Assembly (NCBI RefSeq): GCF_014397785.1
Contig: NZ_VZQQ01000058.1
Span: 1 to 37,055, forward strand
Source: Paraburkholderia podalyriae
GTDB lineage: Bacteria; Pseudomonadota; Gammaproteobacteria; Burkholderiales; Burkholderiaceae
Direction: 5' to 3'
Length of the DNA stretch: 37,055 bases
Shown one piece after another: positions 1-7,726 of this stretch. The position numbers were made by a program, and so were the translations under genes. The notes below the pieces were generated by a model. The model worked only from the letters and a program-made list of their open reading frames with translations, ran no database searches and was not told where the DNA came from. How positions within the stretch are numbered: position 1 is the stretch's first letter; every line of letters begins with the position of its first letter.

Positions 1-40
1 GCCTTTACGGCTGCCAGGCCTCTGAGTTGGCTCTGACAAA

Positions 41-598
41 ATGGTGTCCACCACTTCGAAAATGATGGACATCACTTTGATGCCGATTCTTGCGCCCGTC
101 TACAACGGCCATCGCGAGCCGCTTACTCAACAAGCTGCCGACCTTCTTTTCCTCCATCAAGGAGAAGTAGAGGGCGAGGCCTTCTTCAATACCATGTTGG
201 CGCAAGCTGAAGACCTCGACGAAAGATACAAACTCGCGATCATCCTTCAGGTTGAGAATGAGACGAAAGCCCGCCTGCGCTCGTGCCTGACTGCACACCA
301 GATTTATCTGCCCGACCCCAGCGAGGCGATTTTAGAGGGCCGGCGCAAGGCGGCGCATTTAAAGACGCAGCCATGGTCCGAGTTCATATCCTGTTTCCGA
401 AGCGACGTTTTGTATTACCGGGATATCTATCACGAGATCGCGCATCGTGGGGCGCTGACAGCCATGTGCGCACTCGCTGCAGCAGTCGCTCATGAAGACG
501 CTTTATTATCATTTTGTACTATGGAACTCGCGGGCCTTGGGCATAAATCAGTGGAGCAGCTTCTGACATACCTGCGATTCGCGCCTACGCGCCGCTGA
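41..598 (+). CDS. Uncharacterised protein, possibly a helical-bundle (ferritin-like) fold
   Basis: I do not recognise this 185-residue protein. It has no signal peptide or membrane segment and reads as largely helical. Acidic and histidine residues recur in likely helices: EVEGE near residue 43, VENE near 71, YHEIA near 130 and AHEDA near 150. This spacing would suit a four-helix ferritin-like bundle, but that is only a pattern guess. Three ATG codons lie at 41, 62 and 65 and none has a convincing ribosome-binding site, so the start is uncertain. It points toward the catabolic operon but on the opposite strand, so it is convergent with the GcvT-like gene and probably unrelated to it. The reading frame is open throughout and codon use looks normal, which supports a real gene. 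Confidence 0.55.
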   Translation: MVSTTSKMMDITLMPILAPVYNGHREPLTQQAADLLFLHQGEVEGEAFFNTMLAQAEDLDERYKLAIILQVENETKARLRSCLTAHQIYLPDPSEAILEGRRKAAHLKTQPWSEFISCFRSDVLYYRDIYHEIAHRGALTAMCALAAAVAHEDALLSFCTMELAGLGHKSVEQLLTYLRFAPTRR

Positions 599-600
599 AT

Positions 601-729
601 ATGTATCGCGTCGCGCTGATTGCGCTGGATACGAGTCCATGCCGTGTAGGCATGCTGGTCGAAGGCGCGGCACACGACCTCGGAGCGTGTGCACGCGTCT
701 ATGGCGTGCGACTAACGTGCAATAGGTGA
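601..729 (+). pseudogene. Possible remnant of a universal-stress-protein N-terminus
   Basis: A 42-codon frame begins two bases after the upstream stop codon. Its first residues (RVALIALDTSP, then a helix ending GVRLT) resemble the first beta strand and helix of UspA-family proteins. It stops where the second strand should begin, and no continuation was found in the other frames. This could be a decayed fragment or chance; I could not run a profile search. Confidence 0.2.
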
Positions 730-920
730 AGCGCTATCGGATGTCCTCGTATATGGGGGAGCAGACTGCGCTAAACAGTACTCGCGAATCTTCCGGTCAA
801 TGGCGACGCCCTGGAATCTTTGGTCGTTCCGCACAGACCAAATGCTCAAATAAATTGAACTAGTTTATCGCGAGCGGTCAGACGGACACTTTCTGAGTTC
901 GCACTGTGGACCGCACTAAC
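730..920. other. Intergenic stretch with no recognised feature
   Basis: Together with the doubtful fragment before it, this forms about 320 bases without a firm gene between two convergent genes. I see no hairpin followed by a T-run that would end the long minus-strand operon, and no promoter I would defend. Confidence 0.5.
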
Positions 921-2042
921 TCACGACGTCAACCGGCTCCGCATCGGATCATATGGTGCCTGAGACAAAACGGTGCCAGCGACCTTCCCGCTTTCGTCCG
1001 CAAGACCGATCTCCACCTCGGTGCCTTCCACTGCGAGCGCGGTCGGAAGGTATGCAAAAGCAAAGGTCTTCCCGAGATGAAAACCGGGATCACCCGAGGT
1101 CACCACCGCAACCTCCTCTCCGTTGTGGAATACCTTTTCACCGTGTAGGATTGGATTGATCGACCCTGTGTCGATCAACCGCAGCTGACTTGAGACACCC
1201 GTCGAGGCTAACAGATCGAGCGAGGAGCGTCCGACAAAATCCCGGTCGTCAAACCTGACCGTCCAGCCCAATCCGGCTGAGAGGGGGTCGGTGTTCTCAT
1301 TGATATCAAGGCCATACAGCAAATACGACTTCTCGATGCGCAGCGAACGCATCGTTTTCATCCCACAAGGCCTGATGTCAAATTTCCTACCGGCATCCGC
1401 GACCGCATCCCAAACATGCTCGGCGTATTCGACCGGGAAGAAAAGCTCGTAGCCGAGTTCGCCCGAGTACCCGGTACGCGAAATCATTGCCTCCGGCACC
1501 TGAGCGACACTGCCCGTCTTAAACGAAAAATACTTGAGGGCGTCGCGCGAAACGTCGGCGTCGGTCAACTCAGACAACAATTCGCGGGAGTTGGGCCCCT
1601 GTATCGAAAGATATGCGTTTGAGTAACCAAGGTTAGTTACCGTCACACTTAATGAACCGATGAGTCGGCTGACCGCCTCGACGACTGCGTGAACCCTTGA
1701 CGGAGTCGGCGAGAGCCAAAACTTGTTGCCGTCAAACCGGAAGCAGGTCAAGTCATCAACGATCCCACCCTTCTCATTGCAAACGGAGCTGTATAGCACG
1801 CCGCCGTCGCGCATCCGCCTGACGTCATTGACCAGTGCTCGCTCCAGCAATTTCTCTGCATCCTTGCCTTTTACCTCCACGCCAACCTGATAGTAGACAT
1901 CGAACATGCCGACCCGCTCGCGCACGGCCGTGTTCTCGTCCGCGACGGACGAGAAGAAATTCGGCGTGGCGAATCCGCCACGATCCTGCAGCTTCGCTCC
2001 AGCCGCAACCAACTTGTGATAATACGGTGTGTGTTTAAGCAT
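921..2042 (-). CDS. Stand-alone GcvT-family tetrahydrofolate-dependent methyltransferase/demethylase
   Basis: The 373-residue product has the full aminomethyltransferase fold. RVGMFDVYY near residue 43 matches the family's N-terminal RxGxFDxS block, GGIVDDL near 92 carries the aspartate that contacts folate in GcvT, and RTGYSGELGYE near 196 is the central block. A C-terminal GCV_T_C barrel follows. The length suits GcvT or DmdA-type demethylases rather than the longer LigM/DesA O-demethylases. No gcvH or gcvP is nearby, so glycine cleavage is unlikely. Context points to transfer of a methyl or methylene group from a catabolic substrate to tetrahydrofolate, with FolD and PurU encoded upstream. 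It is the last gene of the operon, 14 bases after etfA, with GGAG five bases before its ATG. The family is firm; the substrate is unknown. Confidence 0.85.
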   Translation of the reverse strand: MLKHTPYYHKLVAAGAKLQDRGGFATPNFFSSVADENTAVRERVGMFDVYYQVGVEVKGKDAEKLLERALVNDVRRMRDGGVLYSSVCNEKGGIVDDLTCFRFDGNKFWLSPTPSRVHAVVEAVSRLIGSLSVTVTNLGYSNAYLSIQGPNSRELLSELTDADVSRDALKYFSFKTGSVAQVPEAMISRTGYSGELGYELFFPVEYAEHVWDAVADAGRKFDIRPCGMKTMRSLRIEKSYLLYGLDINENTDPLSAGLGWTVRFDDRDFVGRSSLDLLASTGVSSQLRLIDTGSINPILHGEKVFHNGEEVAVVTSGDPGFHLGKTFAFAYLPTALAVEGTEVEIGLADESGKVAGTVLSQAPYDPMRSRLTS

Positions 2043-2056
2043 TTTTACTCCGCAGG

Positions 2057-3004
2057 TTAGCCAAGTTCATTTACTAGCGCTGGTGTCAAGTCAAAAAGAT
2101 CCCCCACCAGTCCGTAATCGGCGACGCTAAAGATCGGCGCTTCCGGGTCCTTGTTGATCGCGACGATGACTTTCGAGTCCTTCATCCCGGCCAGATGCTG
2201 AATCGCACCCGAGATGCCCACCGCCACATACAGTTGCGGCGCGACGATCTTGCCGGTCTGGCCGACCTGGTAGTCGTTCGGCACGAAGCCCGCATCGACT
2301 GCCGCGCGCGAGGCGCCGAGCGCTGCGTTCAGCTTGTCCGCCAGCGGCTCGAGAACCTTCGTATAGTTTTCGCCATTGCCCAGCCCCCGGCCACCCGAGA
2401 CGATGATTTTCGCGGAGGTCAGTTCCGGGCGGTCCAGCTTTGTCACTTCACGGCTTACGAACTGCGAGATGCCTGCGTCTGCGGCGGCTTGGATCTTCTC
2501 GATTGCAGCGCTGCCGCCCTCGGCTGCCACCGCGTCGAAACCGGTCATGCGCACCGTGACGACCTTGATCGGGTCCTGAGACTGAACCGTCGCGATCGCG
2601 TTGCCCGCGTAGATCGGGCGCTCGAACGTGTCCGCAGAATCCACTGCGGTGATGTCGCTGATCTGCGCGACGTCGAGCCTGGCTGCGATACGCGGCGTAA
2701 TGTTCTTGCCGTAAGCAGTCGCGGGCGCGAGGATGTGGGTGTAATTCTTTGCGATGTTCAGCACCGTCGCTTCGACGTTTTCCGCGAGACCAGCTTCCAG
2801 TTGCAGCGCGTCGGCGAGCAGCACTTTCGATACGCCGGCGATCTTCGCAGCCGCGTCGGCCGCGCCCTGCGCGTTGTGACCGGCCACCAGCACGTGAATT
2901 TCCTTGTCGAGGAAAGTGGAGATCACTGCCGCAGCCCCCATCGTGTTCAGCGTCGCGACCTTCACCGTCGCGCTATCGTGTTCCGCAATTACCAGAATCG
3001 TCAT
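2057..3004 (-). CDS. etfA: Electron transfer flavoprotein subunit alpha
   Basis: This 315-residue protein is the FAD-binding subunit of the soluble heterodimer that takes electrons from flavin dehydrogenases and passes them to ETF:ubiquinone oxidoreductase. The C-terminal family signature is intact (LYVAVGISGAIQHLAGM, about residues 253-269), and SGGRGLGNGENY begins the FAD domain. A GAAGG site precedes the ATG, 14 bases after the etfB stop. Many members of this bacterial group carry another ETF pair for fatty-acid oxidation. This copy sits in an operon with two amine-dehydrogenase-like flavoproteins, which suggests it is their dedicated acceptor. That assignment is inferred from context. Confidence 0.95.
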   Translation of the reverse strand: MTILVIAEHDSATVKVATLNTMGAAAVISTFLDKEIHVLVAGHNAQGAADAAAKIAGVSKVLLADALQLEAGLAENVEATVLNIAKNYTHILAPATAYGKNITPRIAARLDVAQISDITAVDSADTFERPIYAGNAIATVQSQDPIKVVTVRMTGFDAVAAEGGSAAIEKIQAAADAGISQFVSREVTKLDRPELTSAKIIVSGGRGLGNGENYTKVLEPLADKLNAALGASRAAVDAGFVPNDYQVGQTGKIVAPQLYVAVGISGAIQHLAGMKDSKVIVAINKDPEAPIFSVADYGLVGDLFDLTPALVNELG

Positions 3005-3018
3005 TTGCCTTCACTCCC

Positions 3019-3768
3019 TTACAGCACCTTGGCTTCGGTCTTCAGCTTCTCGACCAGCGTTTTCACGTCGTGCACCTTTACACCGGCGCCGCGTTTCGGC
3101 GGCTCGACCACTTTCAGCGTCTTCAGGCGCGGGGTGACATCAACTCCGAGGTCTTCCGGCTTCACGATTTCCAGCGGCTTCTTCTTCGCCTTCATGATGT
3201 TGGGCAGCGTGACATAACGCGGCTCGTTCAGGCGCAGATCGGTTGTGACCACGGCCGGCAGCGTCAGCGACAACGTTTCCGTGCCGCCGTCCACCTCGCG
3301 CGACACAGTAGCTTTACCGTCTGTCACGACAACTTTCGACGCAAACGTCGCTTGCGGCAGATTAGCCAGCGCGGCGAGCATCTGGCCAGTCTGATTCGAA
3401 TCGTCGTCGATCGCCTGCTTGCCTAAAATCACCAACGAAGGCTGTTCCTTGTTTACCAGCGCCTTGAGCAGCTTTGCGACCGCTAACGGCTGCGGGTCTT
3501 CATTTGATTCGATCAGGATCGCGCGGTCCGCGCCGATCGCCAGTGCCGTGCGCAGGGTCTCCTGCGACTGCAGGACACCCGCGGACACCGCGATCACTTC
3601 GGTCGCCACGCCGGCTTCCTTCAGGCGTACCGCTTCTTCGACCGCGATTTCGTCGAACGGGTTCATCGACATTTTGATGTTGCTAACGTCAACGCCAAGC
3701 CCATCGGAACGGACTCGTACCTTGACATTCGAGTCTGAGACTCGCTTGACCGCGACCATCACCTTCAT
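3019..3768 (-). CDS. etfB: Electron transfer flavoprotein subunit beta
   Basis: The 249-residue product is the AMP-binding subunit of ETF. It begins MKVMVAVKRV, has the NPFDEIAVEEAVRLKE block near residue 36, and carries the family signature running through VDGGTETLSLTLPAVVTTD and LRLNEPRYVTLPNIMKAK (about residues 173-210). Its length matches the family. It precedes etfA by 14 bases, the usual order for this dimer. It lies between folD and etfA in an operon that also carries TMADH-like and DMGDH-like enzymes; TMADH itself is known to reduce an ETF. A GGGATGGA stretch lies just before the ATG. Confidence 0.95.
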   Translation of the reverse strand: MKVMVAVKRVSDSNVKVRVRSDGLGVDVSNIKMSMNPFDEIAVEEAVRLKEAGVATEVIAVSAGVLQSQETLRTALAIGADRAILIESNEDPQPLAVAKLLKALVNKEQPSLVILGKQAIDDDSNQTGQMLAALANLPQATFASKVVVTDGKATVSREVDGGTETLSLTLPAVVTTDLRLNEPRYVTLPNIMKAKKKPLEIVKPEDLGVDVTPRLKTLKVVEPPKRGAGVKVHDVKTLVEKLKTEAKVL

Positions 3769-3822
3769 AGTTCCATCCCATAACTGTTTATTCCAGATGC
3801 CCGATCGTGTACGGGCTCGCTC

Positions 3823-4713
3823 TCAGAAAGTTGCGTCCGATGAGATGCCGTGGATTGCCAAGGTCGCCAGATAGGTGTTCGCGAGAAGGCAGGCGATTGT
3901 CATCGGTCCGACGCCACCGGGAACCGGTGTGACGCAGGCGGCCACTTCTGCCACTTCGCGATAGTCGACATCGCCCACAACTCTGTACCCCTCACCGCCA
4001 ACGTTCAAAACACGGTTGATCCCGACGTCGATGACACAGGCGCCAGGTTTCACCCAGTCCCCCTTGATCATTTCAGGGCGCCCAACGGCCGCCACCAGGA
4101 TGTCCGCTGTTCTCGCCAGCGCGGGAATATCCCGAGTACGGGAGTGTGCGACCGTAACCGTGCAGTTCTGCGCCAACAGCAACTGCGCCATCGGCTTCCC
4201 TACAATGTTCGATCGACCGACAACCACGGCGTTCATCCCGGCAATGTCACCCAGCGCGTCACGTATCAGCATCATCGAACCCATCGGGGTGCAAGGAACA
4301 ATCCCGCCCTCTCCGCTCGCGACCCGCCCGACATTCTCGGGATGAAATCCGTCGACGTCCTTCGCGGGAGCAATGCTCTCGATCACCTGCTTGTCGGAGA
4401 TGTGACCGGGCAGCGGTAGCTGCACCAGGATTCCGTGCACCGCCGGGTCGGCGTTTAGCCTTGCAATCAGGTCAAGGAGTTCTTTCTGGCTGACAGTCGG
4501 CAACAATTTATGCTCGAACGATTGCATGCCGACCTCGACGGTCTGCCGGGCTTTGTTGCGCACATAAATCTCGCTGGCTGGATCGTCCCCGACCAGAACG
4601 ACGGCAAGGCCAGGGGTTATCTGGTGTTGCTGTTTCAATTTTTCGACGAGCCCAGCGAGCTTTTCCCGGATCGTCCGGGAGAGGGCTTTGCCGTCAATCA
4701 CTTTTGCGGACAT
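3823..4713 (-). CDS. folD: Bifunctional methylene-THF dehydrogenase / methenyl-THF cyclohydrolase
   Basis: FolD oxidises 5,10-methylene-tetrahydrofolate to 10-formyl-tetrahydrofolate with NADP+. The 296-residue protein shows the substrate block VGDDPASEIYVRNKAR (catalytic Tyr and Lys), AKDVDGFHPENVG, the nucleotide-binding VVVGRSNIVGKPMAQLL and the C-terminal PVPGGVGPMTIA. The frame extends 25 codons upstream, but MSAKVIDGKAL is the usual N-terminus, so I chose the ATG at 4713; its ribosome-binding site is weak. The gene sits 34 bases after purU. A second folD elsewhere for housekeeping would be expected, making this a pathway-dedicated copy that drains methylene-THF made by the demethylases. 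That role is inference. Confidence 0.95.
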   Translation of the reverse strand: MSAKVIDGKALSRTIREKLAGLVEKLKQQHQITPGLAVVLVGDDPASEIYVRNKARQTVEVGMQSFEHKLLPTVSQKELLDLIARLNADPAVHGILVQLPLPGHISDKQVIESIAPAKDVDGFHPENVGRVASGEGGIVPCTPMGSMMLIRDALGDIAGMNAVVVGRSNIVGKPMAQLLLAQNCTVTVAHSRTRDIPALARTADILVAAVGRPEMIKGDWVKPGACVIDVGINRVLNVGGEGYRVVGDVDYREVAEVAACVTPVPGGVGPMTIACLLANTYLATLAIHGISSDATF

Positions 4714-4747
4714 ATCGCGTCTCAATAGCCTAGAGGTCAAATCGTGT

Positions 4748-5623
4748 TTAGGAGAAGACGATCGTCTTGTTGTCGTCGAGGAAGACACGGTCTTCCAGGT
4801 GCATCTTCAGTGCCCTGGAGAGCACCTGACATTCCACGTCCCGGCCCATCGCCTGCATCTCCGCGACGGAGTAGCGATGGTCAACGCGGCGAATGTCCTG
4901 CTCAATGATGGGACCTTCGTCCAGCTCGCCGGTGACGTAATGCGACGTGGCGCCGATCAGCTTGACACCGCGTTTGTGCGCCTGCGCATATGGCGACCCA
5001 CCTTTGAAGCTGGGCAAGAACGAATGGTGAATATTGATGCAATTCCCATGCAATTCGCGGGCAATATCGTCGCTCAGAATCTGCATGTAGCGAGCCAGAA
5101 CGATCAGATCAACCTTCTTTTCGTAAATGACCGCCCGCAGCGCATTTTCCTGTTTCGACTTCGTCTCCGGCGTTATGGGGATGTACAAGAACCTCAGGCC
5201 GTACCTGTCCGCGATCGGCTTGAGGGTTTCGTGATTCGATACGATTGCGGCCACTTCCATATTCAGCTCACCTGCCTCCCAACGGTATAGCAGGTCACGA
5301 AGGCAGTGATCAAACTTGGAAACCATCAACAGGACCCTCCGGGCGCGATCGGTTCGCCGAACCGACCACTCCATGGTGAAGCGGTCCGCCAGCATTTCGA
5401 AACCAACCAGCATGTCACGGTCATCGTCCTTGATCTCACCGTTCACCTGAAAAACGCAGCGGAGGAAGAAGCGCTGCGCTTCCTCGTCGTCGTACTGCGA
5501 CATTTCGTTAATGTAATAGTTATGTTCGGCGAGGAAACCACTGATCGCAGCAACGATCCCCGTGGTGGCCGGACACGTCACGCGCAGTGTGTAGGTGTTT
5601 GGAAGCTTGGTCGTATATGTCAT
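4748..5623 (-). CDS. purU: Formyltetrahydrofolate deformylase
   Basis: PurU hydrolyses 10-formyl-THF to formate and free THF. The 291-residue protein has an N-terminal ACT domain (about residues 10-90) followed by a formyltransferase fold. The catalytic NIHHSFLPSFKGG lies at residues 196-208, and the essential aspartate is in GELDEGP near 235. The ATG at 5623 gives the expected N-terminus; the longer in-frame extension is overlapped by the preceding gene and is rejected. With FolD it forms the route that regenerates THF and expels C1 units as formate, as seen in other THF-dependent demethylation clusters. No formate dehydrogenase is in the window. Confidence 0.95.
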   Translation of the reverse strand: MTYTTKLPNTYTLRVTCPATTGIVAAISGFLAEHNYYINEMSQYDDEEAQRFFLRCVFQVNGEIKDDDRDMLVGFEMLADRFTMEWSVRRTDRARRVLLMVSKFDHCLRDLLYRWEAGELNMEVAAIVSNHETLKPIADRYGLRFLYIPITPETKSKQENALRAVIYEKKVDLIVLARYMQILSDDIARELHGNCINIHHSFLPSFKGGSPYAQAHKRGVKLIGATSHYVTGELDEGPIIEQDIRRVDHRYSVAEMQAMGRDVECQVLSRALKMHLEDRVFLDDNKTIVFS

Positions 5624-5669
5624 GTCTATCTCAACAGGTTCAATGAACTGGATCGTGCGGTACCGTGCG

Positions 5670-7709
5670 CTAAAGAACCGCGCGCTCACGCAGGAAAGAC
5701 TCGCTGCGGCGCGCTTCTCCGAGCTCCCTGGCATAGGCCGCTCCCGCGTAGACCGCCGCGGCAACCGTTCCCGGCGCCATCGCGTCCCCTATCAGGTCGA
5801 CAGACTCGACGCCCGCGTTCTGCCATTCGCTGCGCCGAGCCTCCAGTTCGTCCATCAGCATTCGGTCTGGGGTGCGCAGAGTCACGGGCACGAACGTGCC
5901 GCATGCTATGCTCGATTCCTTCCTTCCGCTGGCGAGGAGTAAGGCGCCGGAACGCCCCGCCTTGATCCTCGTCTTCGTGACACACGTAATTCCAGCATCC
6001 TCCAGACGCTCCTCGATCCGCCTGAGCTCGAGCGTGTAGTACGACCATTGGGAGACATCGGCCAGAGGCGTGACAAGCGTGACGTCGTAGCCCTTGGCGC
6101 GCAACCACTCAGCAACCGCATGTCCTACGTAATAGTGATCGTCGTCGTACACCACAACCGGCCCCGCAATTGCAGCACCGCCGACAACTGCTTCGGGTGA
6201 CAGGATATGAACATGCTCCAGCCCTGTAATTCCATTCGGTGTCGCCGGCCCCACGCCATCCGTCCTCCAGTGGGATCCCGTCGCGAGCACAATGCGCTGG
6301 GCGCCGAACTGCAGAATGTCGTCAACACCAACCGGCGAGCGCCGGTAGATCTGAACATTGCTCATGCGCTCCAGCTGATAGATGCGATGATCGCGCACCC
6401 GTGCGAGGGTCTGCGCCCCAGGGAGCTTCGACTCCCATTCGATCCGTCCGCCGAGATCACTCTCGCGATCAACGATCGACACCTCTACGCCCCGTTGTGC
6501 CAGAGTCAGTGCTGCCTCAAGTCCCGCAGGACCAGCGCCTATGATCAGCGCGCTTTGCTGACCGGGGAACTTGGACGTCCGCTCCGGATGCCAGGCCTTG
6601 CGCCACTCTTCGCCGATGGTTGCGTTCTGCGTGCAGCGAATCGGCACACCGTACATTTCCGTTGACGCACACACATTACAACCAATGCACTCGCGAATCT
6701 CTTCAATTCGCCCGGTTCGCACCTTTTCTGGAATGAACGGATCGGCAATCGAGGGGCGAGCAGCACCCACGAAGTCGACGAGCCCGCGCCTGATGCGAGA
6801 CACCATCGCATCAGGAGACGTAAAGCGGCCAACGCCTACCACTGGCTTCGATGTGAGCGCCTTAACAAAGCCGATGTACTCGTCCTGAAAGCCCTCTTCG
6901 GCGAAACGGGCAGTTGATGAGTCGAACGACCACGGACTGACATTCACGTCCCATAGATCCGGCAACTCGCCGAGCGCCTCGATCACTGCGCGTCCTTCTT
7001 CCTTGGCGGATATTGCTCCAGTGAAGTCATGCACCGCGAAGCGGACCGCCACGGCACAACGCCCCCTCACTTCGTCGATCGTATCTTCGATCAACTCCTT
7101 CAAGAGACGCATGCGGTTCTCCAATGAGCCGCCATATTCGTCCGTGCGTTTGTTGTAGCGGGTCGACAGAAAATGGAGCGGGAGTGCTCGGTCGTGTGCG
7201 GCGTAGACATAGACAATGTCGTAACCAGCCGCCACCGCTCGCCCGACGGCGCGGCGATGTGCGGCGCGAAACGCCTGGATGTCCGCAATTGTCATGGGCA
7301 TGGACTGCGTCGGCACATATGACGAGGTACATTTCAGACTGCCCGGACCCAATGCAGGTACACGGCTGTACAGGTTTCGGGCACCGAGACCGAGATGGGC
7401 CAGTTCGACTGCGGCGAGGGAGCCGTGCTTGTGAATTTCATCGGTTGCCAGCCGATGACAGGCGACGTCGTGATCGTCCCAAAGGCGATCGTTCTGATGG
7501 CCCATCATGTCCGACGTCTCATCGATCTCGCAGACTCCGGTACACACAACTGCCCAGCCGCCCTCCGCCTTCATCGCGCGAAGCGCCGCGGTTGCATGGG
7601 GCTGTGCAAAGCCCATTCCGGCGCTATGAGCGACGGCAAAGAATCGGTTTTTCGCCGTGACTGGGCCGATCTTCACCGGTTCAAACAGCACGTTGTATCG
7701 TTCATCCAT
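5670..7709 (-). CDS. Trimethylamine-dehydrogenase-like FMN/4Fe-4S amine oxidoreductase
   Basis: This 679-residue protein has the TMADH layout: an Old-Yellow-Enzyme FMN barrel (1-330), a 4Fe-4S site with Cys341, 344, 347 and 359 (CIGCNVC plus a later Cys), and a C-terminal dinucleotide-binding part (IIGAGPAGLEAA near 390). Compared from memory with Methylophilus TMADH, the Tyr169/His172 pair is kept (VYAAH) and so is a Trp-x-x-Asp matching Trp264/Asp267 (Trp260, Asp263). The cysteine that anchors FMN in TMADH (Cys30) is Ser29 here. Tyr60 and Trp355 of the aromatic bowl are Val59 and Glu351. So it is probably an N-demethylating or amine-oxidising enzyme with non-covalent FMN and a different substrate. 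ETF encoded downstream is the likely acceptor. DgcA-type dimethylglycine demethylases share this fold, but no dgcB partner is seen. An AGGA site precedes the ATG, 17 bases after the previous stop. Confidence 0.88.
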   Translation of the reverse strand: MDERYNVLFEPVKIGPVTAKNRFFAVAHSAGMGFAQPHATAALRAMKAEGGWAVVCTGVCEIDETSDMMGHQNDRLWDDHDVACHRLATDEIHKHGSLAAVELAHLGLGARNLYSRVPALGPGSLKCTSSYVPTQSMPMTIADIQAFRAAHRRAVGRAVAAGYDIVYVYAAHDRALPLHFLSTRYNKRTDEYGGSLENRMRLLKELIEDTIDEVRGRCAVAVRFAVHDFTGAISAKEEGRAVIEALGELPDLWDVNVSPWSFDSSTARFAEEGFQDEYIGFVKALTSKPVVGVGRFTSPDAMVSRIRRGLVDFVGAARPSIADPFIPEKVRTGRIEEIRECIGCNVCASTEMYGVPIRCTQNATIGEEWRKAWHPERTSKFPGQQSALIIGAGPAGLEAALTLAQRGVEVSIVDRESDLGGRIEWESKLPGAQTLARVRDHRIYQLERMSNVQIYRRSPVGVDDILQFGAQRIVLATGSHWRTDGVGPATPNGITGLEHVHILSPEAVVGGAAIAGPVVVYDDDHYYVGHAVAEWLRAKGYDVTLVTPLADVSQWSYYTLELRRIEERLEDAGITCVTKTRIKAGRSGALLLASGRKESSIACGTFVPVTLRTPDRMLMDELEARRSEWQNAGVESVDLIGDAMAPGTVAAAVYAGAAYARELGEARRSESFLRERAVL

Positions 7710-7726
7710 CTCGAGTTCCTCAGGGG

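Noticed and set aside
921..2042. GcvT-like gene as part of the glycine cleavage system
   Set aside because: No gcvH, gcvP or lpd nearby, and it is embedded with ETF and demethylase genes.
2195..3217. Long plus-strand open frame (340 codons)
   Set aside because: It lies opposite etfA and the end of etfB, whose family motifs are unmistakable; the frame is a by-product of GC-rich codon bias and has no recognisable domain.
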